Positions 7,225-14,808 of a stretch of 15,878 nucleotides of DNA are shown piece by piece. The stretch covers positions 1-15,878 of the forward strand of contig CAMOGZ010000009.1 in the NCBI GenBank assembly GCA_946614405.1. Reading direction: 5' to 3'. The translations under genes were made by a program, and so were the position numbers. Each line of letters opens with the position of its first letter. The stretch's first letter is position 1. A model generated the notes under the pieces. The model worked only from the letters and a program-made list of their open reading frames with translations. It did no database searches and was not told the DNA's origin. This DNA comes from an uncultured Eubacterium sp. (GTDB lineage: Bacteria; Bacillota; Clostridia; Peptostreptococcales; Anaerovoracaceae).

Positions 7225-8115
7225 TTACTTGTCGAGGAATTTCCTCATTGAAACTATACTTCCTGTTGATCCGATACCAATTCCCATAGCAAGGAAAATG
7301 ATGATCAGATTGACGGACAGATACCCTGCCGGCACCATGGGTGATGACAGAATGGTCATCACACGGACGCCGATGGCATCTACGATCCTGCCATAGAACA
7401 GGTACGTAATGCCCGCCGCTGCAAGCGATGAAATAATCCCAATGATGATCCCCTCTACAAGGAACGGTCCGCGGACAAACCAGTTGGTGGCGCCGACGTA
7501 CTTCATGATGGAGATCTCCTTGGCTCTGGCAAATACGGTCAGTTTGATCGTATTGGATACCACCACCACGGAGACGATGATCAGGAAGAGCATGATCACG
7601 ATAGCTGCTATCTGCAGGAAGTTGGTGACCTTCGTCAGCTTGTCCACAGTTTCCTTGTAATATTTGGTACTCTCGACCCCGTCCAGCTTGCTGGCCATAG
7701 CATTGACCTTATTCGCCGAGCTCAGGTCGGTGACCTTGATCAGGATCGAGTTCGGAAGTGGATTCTCCCCTAATGAATCCAGCAGATACCCGCTGTCTCC
7801 CCAACGATCCTTCAGAATATCCAGCGCCTGATCTCTGGTCCGGAATTCCACCGAACTGACGCCATCCACATTCTCGATGGTGTCCATGATCGTCTGCGCC
7901 TTCTCTTGATCCGTGCTGTCCAGCAAGTAGACCTCCACGGTGTCATAGTCCTGCTTGACCATCTCCGTAAACAGATTTACATTGACGGAGATGACGAAGA
8001 ACAGTCCCAAAATCAGCATCATTGCCGTAATGGCGAAGATCGCCGCCGCTGCCATTCCCTTATTTCGGAAGATCTGGATAACGGCCTGTTTGATATTATA
8101 GAAGATCCTACTCAT
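7225..8115 (-). CDS. ftsX: Cell-division ABC transporter permease FtsX
   Basis: A 296-residue membrane protein with the four-helix FtsX topology: cytoplasmic N-terminus, TM1 about 21-48, extracellular domain about 49-166, TM2 about 167-190, TM3 about 219-241, TM4 about 266-288, and short cytoplasmic tail. ARAKEISIMKYVGAT (196-210) between TM2 and TM3 is the conserved coupling region facing FtsE. The extracellular loop is the docking site for the coiled-coil hydrolase in characterised systems. A longer open frame extends to 8211, inside ftsE in another frame, but those 32 residues are ftsE shadow. ATG 8115 follows a GGAGGTC ribosome site within the ftsE end and begins MSRIFYNIKQA, the usual FtsX start. 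It overlaps ftsE by 8 bp, implying coupled synthesis. Confidence 0.93.
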   Translation of the reverse strand: MSRIFYNIKQAVIQIFRNKGMAAAAIFAITAMMLILGLFFVISVNVNLFTEMVKQDYDTVEVYLLDSTDQEKAQTIMDTIENVDGVSSVEFRTRDQALDILKDRWGDSGYLLDSLGENPLPNSILIKVTDLSSANKVNAMASKLDGVESTKYYKETVDKLTKVTNFLQIAAIVIMLFLIIVSVVVVSNTIKLTVFARAKEISIMKYVGATNWFVRGPFLVEGIIIGIISSLAAAGITYLFYGRIVDAIGVRVMTILSSPMVPAGYLSVNLIIIFLAMGIGIGSTGSIVSMRKFLDK

Positions 8116-8824
8116 CTGCGAAGACCTCCTCTCTGTATGTGCCGTCTTCCTCGTAGCCGTACTGACCATAGTCGTCACGGACGATATGGCCGGACTCGAT
8201 GGCGATGACACGCTTGTTCATCCGGTCTACGATGTCCTTGGCATGGGTTACCATCAGAATGGTGGTTCCGGTCATGTTGATCTCATCCAGAAGATCCATG
8301 ATCCCGGCTGCTGTATCCGGGTCCAGGTTTCCGGTGGGCTCATCTGCGATCAGCACCTTCGGATTGTTGATGATGGCCCGGGCAATGGCCACACGCTGCT
8401 GCTCACCGGCGGACAGTTCCTGCGGATAGCGCTTGGCCATGTCTGCGATGCCCACCAGGCTCAGCACCTGGGGCACACGCTTGCGGATCTGTCTCCGGCT
8501 CTTATGCATGATCTCCATGGCGAAGGCGACATTCTCGAACACCGTCTTCTTCGGAAGAAGGCGGAAGTCCTGGAACACGATCCCGATCTTACGGCGCAGC
8601 TGAGGCACCAGCCGGTTCGGGAGGTCCGTCACCACGAAATCTCCGATCTGGATCCGTCCGGAGTCTGCATCGATCTCCTTCAGGATCAGCTTAATAAAGG
8701 TGGACTTGCCGGCGCCGCTGGGGCCCACCAGGAAAACAAAGTCCCCCTTGTCTATGTTAACGCTGGCATTTTCCAGGCCAACATTATCTCCATACATTTT
8801 GGTTACATTAGTAAAAGTTATCAT
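8108..8824 (-). CDS. ftsE: Cell-division ATP-binding protein FtsE
   Basis: A 238-residue ABC ATPase that pairs with FtsX. Walker A GPSGAGKST (34-42), Q-loop Gln85 in IVFQDFRLLP, signature LSAGEQQR (137-144; the more usual form is LSGGEQQR), Walker B VLIADEP (157-163) with GNLDP after it, and switch His194 in MVTHAKD are all present. The C-terminal tail of about 25 residues (DDYGQYGYEEDGTYREE) is acidic and tyrosine-rich, longer than in E. coli FtsE. FtsE binds ATP at the inner membrane face and drives FtsX to switch on septal hydrolases. GAGAGGG lies 4 nt before ATG 8824. First gene of the ftsE-ftsX-M23-recJ-S41 operon, with promoter and palindromic leader upstream. Confidence 0.95.
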   Translation of the reverse strand: MITFTNVTKMYGDNVGLENASVNIDKGDFVFLVGPSGAGKSTFIKLILKEIDADSGRIQIGDFVVTDLPNRLVPQLRRKIGIVFQDFRLLPKKTVFENVAFAMEIMHKSRRQIRKRVPQVLSLVGIADMAKRYPQELSAGEQQRVAIARAIINNPKVLIADEPTGNLDPDTAAGIMDLLDEINMTGTTILMVTHAKDIVDRMNKRVIAIESGHIVRDDYGQYGYEEDGTYREEVFADE

Positions 8825-8860
8825 AAAACCCTCTCGGAATAAATTACATCATAAAAACGC

Positions 8861-8884
8861 TTAAGAAATCTTAAGTTTTCTTAA
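8861..8884. repeat. 24-bp near-perfect palindrome in the ftsE leader
   Basis: TTAAGAAA (8861-8868), core TCTTAAGT, TTTCTTAA (8877-8884): 22 of 24 positions are symmetric. Read as direct repeats, CTTAA recurs exactly every 10 bp (8860, 8870, 8880). It lies just downstream of the predicted transcription start, so it could be an operator or an RNA hairpin at the 5' end of the ftsE message. Confidence 0.6.
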
Positions 8885-8894
8885 TAACCTATAC

Positions 8895-8923
8895 AGTATA
8901 ACACGTTTTCTATGATTTGAAAA
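8895..8923 (-). promoter_or_regulatory. probable promoter of the ftsE operon
   Basis: On the minus strand TTTTCA (8918-8923), 17-bp spacer, TATACT (8895-8900). The -10 is good and the -35 is weak. An inverted repeat GTTTTC-N8-GAAAAC (8905-8924) fills the spacer and -35 box, which suggests factor-dependent control. The leader to ATG 8824 is about 64 nt. Confidence 0.55.
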
Positions 8924-8938
8924 CACTTTGTGTCTCTT

Positions 8939-9712
8939 TTATTCACATATCCAATGTGAAACTTTTGTGAACAAAGGTGACAAGGTGTTGATATTTCCGC
9001 CGTTTCGGCCGGGAAAACGGCTGTGCATCTCGTCCTTGTGAAACTCCTGAAGGGGGATCTCCGGGATCCATACCACATCTCTGGAATGGAGGACCCGGGT
9101 TATTTCTCTCCTGCTGACCCCCTCTGTGGTCCGGTTCACCACCCAGAGCACCGGCAGCTTCCCGAACTGCTCCAGGCTGATGGTCTCCTTCAGCCTCTCC
9201 CCTGCCCGGATGAGACAGGAGGGCGCCGGATCCGCCACCAGGATCAGAAGGTCCAGGTCTCTTCTGCACAGTGAGAGCCAGTCCCATTCCATGTCATATA
9301 TGGTGATGTGGTCCCTGCCGGAGTACAAAAGCCTCCTTCTGCACTCCTCCGTCAGCGTGACTCCCTGCTCCGCATCCTCCGGGGTAATGAGAAACCAGTT
9401 GACGCCCTCCTCCTGGTTCCGCAGGCCCCGGACCGAGCCATCCTCTGACAGGATCCGGTAAACATCATGAAAGGTCCTTCCGCAGAAACGCTGATCCATG
9501 GATACGGCATCGTAGAGAAGGCTCCGCTTCTGCTGCGGCGTGCCGCATTCGATAAAAGTCACAGAATTCCCATTGTCCGATAAGAAAAGAGCCAGAGAAG
9601 AAGCGATGAATGTCGTTCCTGCACACTGGCTCAAACCGGCTACTGCAATATTGATCTGTGAGGGATGGAGATCCATCCCGGGTTCTCTCATACGGAAAAA
9701 GGGTCGGTCCAT
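8939..9712 (-). CDS. ParA/MinD-fold protein with degenerate P-loop (putative pseudo-ATPase)
   Basis: A 257-residue protein of unknown function with the outline of a ParA/MinD/CooC-type SIMIBI domain. Residues 20-45 (NIAVAGLSQCAGTTFIASSL) align with the first strand, Walker A loop and following helix of ParA proteins. However, the invariant lysine of GKTT is replaced (AGTT), the deviant lysine is absent, and glycines are lost. The second-strand motif usually IDxDPQ reads IECGTP (54-59). Strand-like DLDLLILVADPAP and VLWVVNRTT, followed by a final WIPEIPL, match later ParA elements (VVN, then IPxD). No signal peptide or membrane segment is seen. ATG 9712 has an AAGGAGG site 5 nt upstream; longer starts lie upstream of the promoter -10. 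It is a single-gene unit between eamA and the ftsE operon. Nucleotide binding is doubtful. Confidence 0.65.
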   Translation of the reverse strand: MDRPFFRMREPGMDLHPSQINIAVAGLSQCAGTTFIASSLALFLSDNGNSVTFIECGTPQQKRSLLYDAVSMDQRFCGRTFHDVYRILSEDGSVRGLRNQEEGVNWFLITPEDAEQGVTLTEECRRRLLYSGRDHITIYDMEWDWLSLCRRDLDLLILVADPAPSCLIRAGERLKETISLEQFGKLPVLWVVNRTTEGVSRREITRVLHSRDVVWIPEIPLQEFHKDEMHSRFPGRNGGNINTLSPLFTKVSHWICE

Positions 9713-9730
9713 GATGTCCTCCTTTTCCAT

Positions 9731-9759
9731 ATTATAACAGCACATCCATGTGTTGTCAA
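9731..9759 (-). promoter_or_regulatory. perfect consensus promoter with palindromic spacer, ParA-like gene
   Basis: On the minus strand TTGACA (9754-9759), 17 bp, TATAAT (9731-9736). The spacer contains CACAT-GG-ATGTG (9741-9752), a perfect 5-bp-arm inverted repeat. Predicted start near 9724 leaves a leader of only about 12 nt, almost all ribosome site. Confidence 0.85.
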
Positions 9760-9762
9760 TCG

Positions 9763-10662
9763 CTATTTGGCTGATTCTTCCTTCGGCTCCCGGTTCATCA
9801 CAATGATCGAAATCAGCACCAACAGGATGCCGATGATTTTCCAGATCCCGGTGATCTCATGGAAGAGTCCGATCCCGATCAGTGCCGCCACCACGGTCTC
9901 CACGGAGGCGATCACCGGCGCACGGGATGCTTCCACCTTCCGGCTGATCCCGGTGAGATACAGCACATAGGCACCCATGGTGGTAAGCCCGTAGAATACG
10001 CCCAGCATCCCCATCTGATCCAGGGAAGTGATGTCACCGATCCCCTCCCAGGGCCTGCCGATGAATAATATGGCGATGGTCCCGAAAAAGAAGCCGTACA
10101 GACCGACGGTCAGGGGATCGTAGTCCGCCGTGGCACTCTTTCCGATGATGGTCAGAAGCCCGTACAGGAACCCCGCCAGAACACCCATGCCGATCCCCGC
10201 CGGTGAAAACTGAAGGGTTGACAGATCGCCGTTGGTCACCGTCAGAACACATCCCGTCAGGTTCAGCACCAGCGCGATGACTTTGTTCTTCCAGATGGGC
10301 TCCCGGAAGAACAGCCGCGCCATGATGCACACGAACACCGGAGCCGTATAAAGCAGCACGGCCCCGGTGGAGACTCCCACCATCTGGATCGAGAGAGTGT
10401 AGGACAGGTTGAACAGTGCCTGGCAGCACACCCCCATGATGGCGCACCAAAACAGCCCCTTCCCATCGATCTTCAGCACTGCCGGACCCTTGCGGATCAG
10501 GGAGAAGATCAGAAGCAGAACCAGCGCAAAGCCGATTCGGAACAGGGGAATCACATCGCTGCGGACGCCGCAGGCGGTGAGAGAATTGACAAAGAACCCT
10601 ATGGTGCCCCATAAGGTTCCTGCCAGAAATATTAATATATAGCCAATTGTTGTATTCTTCAT
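9763..10662 (-). CDS. DMT superfamily permease (two EamA domains)
   Basis: A 299-residue integral membrane protein with about ten transmembrane helices arranged as two EamA repeats (roughly residues 5-140 and 150-290). Typical marks are the N-terminal IGYILIFLAGTLWGTIGFF, the repeat-1 segment TGAVLLYTAPVFVCIMARLF followed by FREP, and the repeat-2 segment SVETVVAALIGIGLFHE. DMT permeases export or import small metabolites such as amino acids, sugars or drugs; the substrate is not predictable. The gene begins one base after the transketolase C-subunit stop codon (TAATATG) and has no Shine-Dalgarno sequence (upstream bases GATTCTC). Translation therefore probably depends on ribosomes finishing the transketolase gene. 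It is last in the mgtE operon; no terminator is evident after it. Confidence 0.9.
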   Translation of the reverse strand: MKNTTIGYILIFLAGTLWGTIGFFVNSLTACGVRSDVIPLFRIGFALVLLLIFSLIRKGPAVLKIDGKGLFWCAIMGVCCQALFNLSYTLSIQMVGVSTGAVLLYTAPVFVCIMARLFFREPIWKNKVIALVLNLTGCVLTVTNGDLSTLQFSPAGIGMGVLAGFLYGLLTIIGKSATADYDPLTVGLYGFFFGTIAILFIGRPWEGIGDITSLDQMGMLGVFYGLTTMGAYVLYLTGISRKVEASRAPVIASVETVVAALIGIGLFHEITGIWKIIGILLVLISIIVMNREPKEESAK

Positions 10663-10663
10663 A

Positions 10664-11593
10664 TTAGAGAATCGACTTTACTGCGTCGACGATGTCACCG
10701 GTGGTCATGCCGTATTTCTCACGCAGCTCATCCGGCTTTCCGGACTCGCCGAATACGTCTTTCTGTCCTACCATGGCCATCTTCACCGGGCATTCTCTGG
10801 ATACGAACTCTGCGACTGCGCCGCCCAGTCCGCCGATGATGGAATGCTCTTCTGCGGTGACGATCTTACCTGTCTCTTCTGCTGCCTTGCGGATGATCTC
10901 CTCATCCAGCGGCTTGATGGTATGCATGTCGATGACGCGAACATCAATGCCGTCCCTGGCCAGCTCTTCTGCTGCTTCCATAGCGGAGGGTACCATGACG
11001 CCGTTTGCGATGACGGTCACGTCCTTGCCCGGGCGCAGCTCGTAGCCCTTGCCCAGCTCCAGTTTGGCATCTTCATCATAGAATACGGGAACTGCGGCGC
11101 GTCCGAGACGCACGTATGCAGGACCAACCATATCTACCACCTGCTTCAGCAGGATCTTGGCGCTGGCAGCGTCACATGGGGAAACCACAGTCATCCCCGG
11201 GATGGTGCGCATCAGGGCGATATCTTCGAAGGTCTGATGGCTGGCGCCGTCTTCACCAACGGTGATTCCGGCATGGGTGGCGCATACCTTTACGTTGGCG
11301 CCGGTGTATCCGATGGAATTACGGATGATCTCAAAAGCTCTGCCGCTGGCAAACATAGCAAATGTGGATGCGCAGACGGTCTTTCCGGAAAGTGCGATAC
11401 CTGTAGCCATTCCCATCAGGTTCTGCTCTGCGATACCAGCGTTAAAGAAACGGTCCGGATATGCCTGGGCGAACTTCTTGGTCTGAGTGGATCCGGAGAG
11501 GTCTGCGTCCATGACGATCAGGTCCGGATTTCTGGCGCCCTCTTCTACGAGGAACTCACCATAGGCTGCTCTTGTTGCAATCTTATCTGCCAT
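10664..11593 (-). CDS. Transketolase, C-terminal subunit (pyrimidine-binding and C domains)
   Basis: A 309-residue protein equal to the C-terminal half of transketolase, which moves two-carbon ketol units between sugar phosphates in the pentose phosphate pathway using thiamine diphosphate and Mg2+. The Pyr domain (about 1-165) contains the catalytic glutamate that activates the cofactor, Glu56 in NAGIAEQN, and the THAGITVGEDGASHQ loop (107-121). The C-terminal transketolase domain follows (about 185-305; VRVIDMHTIKPLDEE). It works only with the N-terminal subunit encoded just upstream. ATG 11599 lies one or two bases from GGGAGGTG; ATG 11593, with about 9-nt spacing, is preferred. Its A is the last base of the preceding TAA (TAATG), so synthesis of the two subunits is coupled. 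Confidence 0.92.
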   Translation of the reverse strand: MADKIATRAAYGEFLVEEGARNPDLIVMDADLSGSTQTKKFAQAYPDRFFNAGIAEQNLMGMATGIALSGKTVCASTFAMFASGRAFEIIRNSIGYTGANVKVCATHAGITVGEDGASHQTFEDIALMRTIPGMTVVSPCDAASAKILLKQVVDMVGPAYVRLGRAAVPVFYDEDAKLELGKGYELRPGKDVTVIANGVMVPSAMEAAEELARDGIDVRVIDMHTIKPLDEEIIRKAAEETGKIVTAEEHSIIGGLGGAVAEFVSRECPVKMAMVGQKDVFGESGKPDELREKYGMTTGDIVDAVKSIL

Positions 11594-12420
11594 TACCATT
11601 CACCTCCCAATTCCTCGACGGCCTGTCTGGCCTGCTCTTCACTCGGGGCCTTGCCATGCCAGCCGGCCTGGTTCTCCATGAAGGAAACGCCCTTGCCCTT
11701 CACCGTCTTTGCAACGATGCAGGTCGGCATTCCCTTGGTCTCTCTGGCCTCGTCCAGGGCGGCGAAGATCTCGTCGAAGTTGTGTCCGTCGATCATGATC
11801 ACGTGCCATCCAAAGGCCTTGAATTTCTCATCAATAGGCTTGACGGTCATGACGCTGTCGTTCTCACCGTCGATCTGCAGCCCGTTCCAGTCTACGATGG
11901 CCACCAGGTCATCCAGGTGGTAGTGACCTGCTGCCATAGCAGCCTCCCAGATCAGGCCCTCCTGCAGCTCGCCGTCACCCAGAAGTGCATAGACTCTGGA
12001 GCCGTCACCCTTCAGGCGGCTTCCGATGGCCATACCAACGGCAACAGAGAATCCCTGTCCCAGAGAACCCGTGGACATCTCGATGCCCGGTACCTTATGC
12101 ATATTACCATGGCCCTGGAACTTGCTGCCCAGGTGACGCAGGCTGGAAAGCTCAGCGACATCATAGTAGCCTCTTTCTGCCAGTACGGCATACTGTGCCG
12201 GTACGGCATGTCCCTTGGACAGGACGAAACGGTCTCTTCCTTCTTTGGCAGGATCCTTCGGATCGATGTTCATCTCCCCGAAGTACAGTGCTGTCACCAG
12301 ATCTGCTGCTGACAGGGAACCGCCCGGATGGCCGGATCCGCCGTTATATACAGCCTTGATGACATCCACGCGCACTTTGGCGGCAATGCCCTCATAGTAT
12401 TCGCGATTTTCTCTCTTCAT
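11593..12420 (-). CDS. Transketolase, N-terminal subunit (diphosphate-binding domain)
   Basis: A 275-residue protein equal to the PP domain of transketolase. Key sites: [10 protein letters not shown] (28-37) with substrate/cofactor His31, SKGH (68-71), [10 protein letters not shown] (103-112), and TGSLGQG (117-123). The thiamine diphosphate-Mg2+ motif starts at GDGELQEG (148-155) and ends at the metal-binding Asn179 in DWNG. Split transketolases of about 275 plus 310 residues are common in Firmicutes and archaea, so this is not a frameshifted gene. The start ATG 12420 follows GGAGGATAGAC (good spacing). It comes 17 bp after nnrD. A lone TATAAT (12454-12459) overlaps the nnrD end but has no matching -35, so the main transcript probably comes from the mgtE promoter. 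Confidence 0.93.
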   Translation of the reverse strand: MKRENREYYEGIAAKVRVDVIKAVYNGGSGHPGGSLSAADLVTALYFGEMNIDPKDPAKEGRDRFVLSKGHAVPAQYAVLAERGYYDVAELSSLRHLGSKFQGHGNMHKVPGIEMSTGSLGQGFSVAVGMAIGSRLKGDGSRVYALLGDGELQEGLIWEAAMAAGHYHLDDLVAIVDWNGLQIDGENDSVMTVKPIDEKFKAFGWHVIMIDGHNFDEIFAALDEARETKGMPTCIVAKTVKGKGVSFMENQAGWHGKAPSEEQARQAVEELGGEW

Positions 12421-12437
12421 GTCTATCCTCCACGAAA

Positions 12438-13337
12438 CTAGTAGTTACTGTTAATTATATCTTGAAAGGCATAAGGGAGTGCCTCAACTATATCGGACGC
12501 GATCAATCCGTATTCTCCCTTTTCCGAACAAGCAAAATCACCGGCCAGGCCGTGCAGATACACCCCCGCCTTGGCGGCATCCCAGGGCGACAGCCCCTGG
12601 CCGCATAAAGACGCGATGACGCCGGTCAGCACATCGCCGGAGCCGGCCGTGGCCATCCCCGGGTTTCCGGTGGTGTTGCACCAGACCTCGATGGCGCCAT
12701 TGTCTCTCCCCGAGGGACACCGGGCCACCAGGGTGCCCGCCCCCTTCAGAAGGGCGATGCAGCCGTAACGGCGCACCAGTGCGGAAACCATGTCCTCCCG
12801 GCTCATGGCCGGATCCATGGGTTCTTCTCTGAGAAGGCGTTTGGCCTCGCCCACATGGGGCGTCAGAATCAGTTCGCCGCGGAATCCCCGGGCAAACTCT
12901 CTCAGTTCATCATTTGCTGCCAGGACGTTCAGCCCGTCGGCATCCAGCACCACCGGCCCTTCGTAGGCCAGCAGTACCGACTTCAGCATTCTGCGTGTGT
13001 TGGCGCTGTCTCCCATGCCCGGGCCGAAGGCGATGGCATCGTACTGCCATTCTCCCCTCTTTCCGATGAGCCGTTCCTGGGCCTCCGTCCAGTCCACACA
13101 GATCACCTCCGGGGCAAGGGTCTGCACCACGGGGTAATTCCCCTTGGGAGTACAAAGGTAAACCAGTCCGGATCCGCTGCGCATGGCCGCCCGTGACGCA
13201 AAGCACGCGGCCCCGGTCATCCCGGCGCCGCCGGCGACGATCAGAACACGGCCGCAGTTCCCCTTATGCATATAGGGAGACCGTTTCCGGACCACCTTCT
13301 GTACTGTACTCTTTTCTATTGTATTTACTCTATCCAT
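12438..13337 (-). CDS. nnrD: ADP-dependent (S)-NAD(P)H-hydrate dehydratase NnrD
   Basis: A 299-residue ribokinase-fold enzyme of the YjeF C-terminal (CARKD/YxkO) family. It repairs damaged NADHX and NADPHX to NADH and NADPH at the expense of ADP. Motifs: [14 protein letters not shown] (24-37), GPGMG (105-109), DADGLN (132-137), TPHVGE (159-164), KGAGT (198-202), and the nucleotide/catalytic loop [16 protein letters not shown] (224-239) with catalytic Asp235. It lacks the NnrE epimerase domain found fused in many bacteria, so it is a stand-alone dehydratase like Bacillus YxkO; no nnrE is in the window. The frame continues to 13376 but those codons lie within mgtE. ATG 13337 has GAGG five bases upstream, overlapping the mgtE TGA stop, so the genes are coupled. 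Confidence 0.92.
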   Translation of the reverse strand: MDRVNTIEKSTVQKVVRKRSPYMHKGNCGRVLIVAGGAGMTGAACFASRAAMRSGSGLVYLCTPKGNYPVVQTLAPEVICVDWTEAQERLIGKRGEWQYDAIAFGPGMGDSANTRRMLKSVLLAYEGPVVLDADGLNVLAANDELREFARGFRGELILTPHVGEAKRLLREEPMDPAMSREDMVSALVRRYGCIALLKGAGTLVARCPSGRDNGAIEVWCNTTGNPGMATAGSGDVLTGVIASLCGQGLSPWDAAKAGVYLHGLAGDFACSEKGEYGLIASDIVEALPYAFQDIINSNY

Positions 13338-13344
13338 ATTATCC

Positions 13345-14742
13345 TCATATCGGCAGGAACATCGACGCCATTGCAAAATAGATGGTCAGCGCCACTGTAT
13401 CGGACACCGAAGAGATCGCGGGGTTGGCGATCAGGGCCGGGTCCAGATGGATCAGCTTCACCAGGATCGGGATCATACTTCCGATGATCTTGGCGAAGAT
13501 CACGATGAATACCATGGAAACGCATACGGTAAGTGCGATGCCCATGTCATGGATCCCGTCGATGTACCAGATCCTTCCGAAATTGATCACGCTGAGGATC
13601 ACTCCGATGATCATACCGATCCGGATCTCCTTCCACAGGATCCGCAGCGCGTCATCTGTATCCACCTCATCGGTGGCAAGTCCACGGATGATCAGGGTCG
13701 CCGCCTGAGATCCGGTATTTCCTCCGGTTCCCATCAGCATCGGCATGAACGCCACCAGCTCGATGACCTTGGACAGGGACGCCTCGAATCCCGTGACGAT
13801 CCGTCCGGTGAAGATATATGCAACCATCAGGATCACCAGCCAGGGCAGTCGGTTCAGCGCGTGCTGCCAGACCGAAATGTCCAGGTAGTCTTTATCGGAA
13901 TCATCGAAGTCGATGACTCCGTTCATACGCTCAAAGTCCTCCGTAGCCTCTTCTTCCATGACGTCCAGCACATCGTCGAAGGTGATGATACCCACCAGGC
14001 GATGCTCCTTGTCCACGACGGGAATGGCCAGATATCCGTACTTCTGGAAATCCGCAGCGACGTCTTCCTGGTCGGTGTCCACCATCTCAAAGACGTAGTC
14101 CGTGATCATGATATCCTTGATCCGGACGTCATCATCGGTGACCACCAGAGTACTGAGGGAGACGATGCCGATGAGCTTGCGTCCGGTGTCTTTGACATAG
14201 CAGGTATAGATGGTCTCTGCATCCATGCCTTCTTTCTTGATATACTCCAGCGCCTCTCCGACAGTCCAGTCCTTCATCAGAGAAATGTACTCCGGCGTCA
14301 TCAGACTTCCGGCGCTGTCCTCCGGATAATTCAGGAATGTGTTGATCTGTTTCCGCTCCGCCTTGGGAGTTTTCTCCAGGATCTTGTCTACGATGTTGGC
14401 GGGCAGCTCCTCCAGGATATCGATCTTATCGTCGAAATCCAGTTCCTGAATAATATATGTAATTTCCTTATCGGTGATCTCATTGATGATGTCCACCTGG
14501 TCATCTGAGGGCAGACAGGAGAACACCTCTACGCTGACATCCTTCGGCAAAAGCCTGTACAGGATCACTGCCAGCTGAATGTCGTTATCCGACTTGATAT
14601 CCTCCAGCATCTCGGCGATATCTGCTTCATTATATTTCAGCAGCTCGTCCCGCGCTCTGAAGTACTGCTTCTCCTCGAGCAGTTCATTGATCTTCTCAAG
14701 GGATTCCTCGAACTGAGTATCCTTATCGAGCATATAGTCCAT
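13345..14742 (-). CDS. mgtE: Magnesium transporter MgtE
   Basis: A 465-residue Mg2+ channel/transporter of normal length. Domains: N-terminal MgtE_N superhelix (about 20-135), CBS1 (about 136-200, beginning NYPEDSAGSLMTPEY), CBS2 (about 205-265), plug helix, and a five-helix membrane domain (about 295-465). The pore motif MLMGTGGNTGSQAATL (335-350) and the conserved LDPALIANP (433-441) with downstream Asp448 are intact. Acidic residues in the N and CBS domains bind cytosolic Mg2+ and close the channel in characterised MgtE. AAGGAGG lies 8 nt before ATG 14742; an internal ATG at codon 4 is less well placed. It heads the operon mgtE-nnrD-transketolase-eamA and is preceded by an unusually long structured leader, so post-initiation control by Mg2+ is likely. 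Confidence 0.95.
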   Translation of the reverse strand: MDYMLDKDTQFEESLEKINELLEEKQYFRARDELLKYNEADIAEMLEDIKSDNDIQLAVILYRLLPKDVSVEVFSCLPSDDQVDIINEITDKEITYIIQELDFDDKIDILEELPANIVDKILEKTPKAERKQINTFLNYPEDSAGSLMTPEYISLMKDWTVGEALEYIKKEGMDAETIYTCYVKDTGRKLIGIVSLSTLVVTDDDVRIKDIMITDYVFEMVDTDQEDVAADFQKYGYLAIPVVDKEHRLVGIITFDDVLDVMEEEATEDFERMNGVIDFDDSDKDYLDISVWQHALNRLPWLVILMVAYIFTGRIVTGFEASLSKVIELVAFMPMLMGTGGNTGSQAATLIIRGLATDEVDTDDALRILWKEIRIGMIIGVILSVINFGRIWYIDGIHDMGIALTVCVSMVFIVIFAKIIGSMIPILVKLIHLDPALIANPAISSVSDTVALTIYFAMASMFLPI

Positions 14743-14808
14743 TGGTCCTTCCTCCTTTTCGCGGTATTTCCCCTCTCATTCGGAAGACCGGGCGGACCAA
14801 TATTGCCT

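Noticed and set aside
8924..8938. Terminator after the ParA-like gene
   Set aside because: ACAC-AAA-GTGT followed by TTTTC is too short and AT-rich to call with confidence, and it overlaps the ftsE -35 region.
10664..12420. Frameshifted or broken transketolase gene
   Set aside because: Two complete ORFs with separate ribosome sites and a TAATG junction match the well-known split transketolase of Firmicutes.
12454..12459. TATAAT as a separate promoter for the transketolase genes
   Set aside because: No acceptable -35 at 16-18 bp (best hexamer GCACTC) and no extended -10 TG, so read-through from mgtE-nnrD is more likely.
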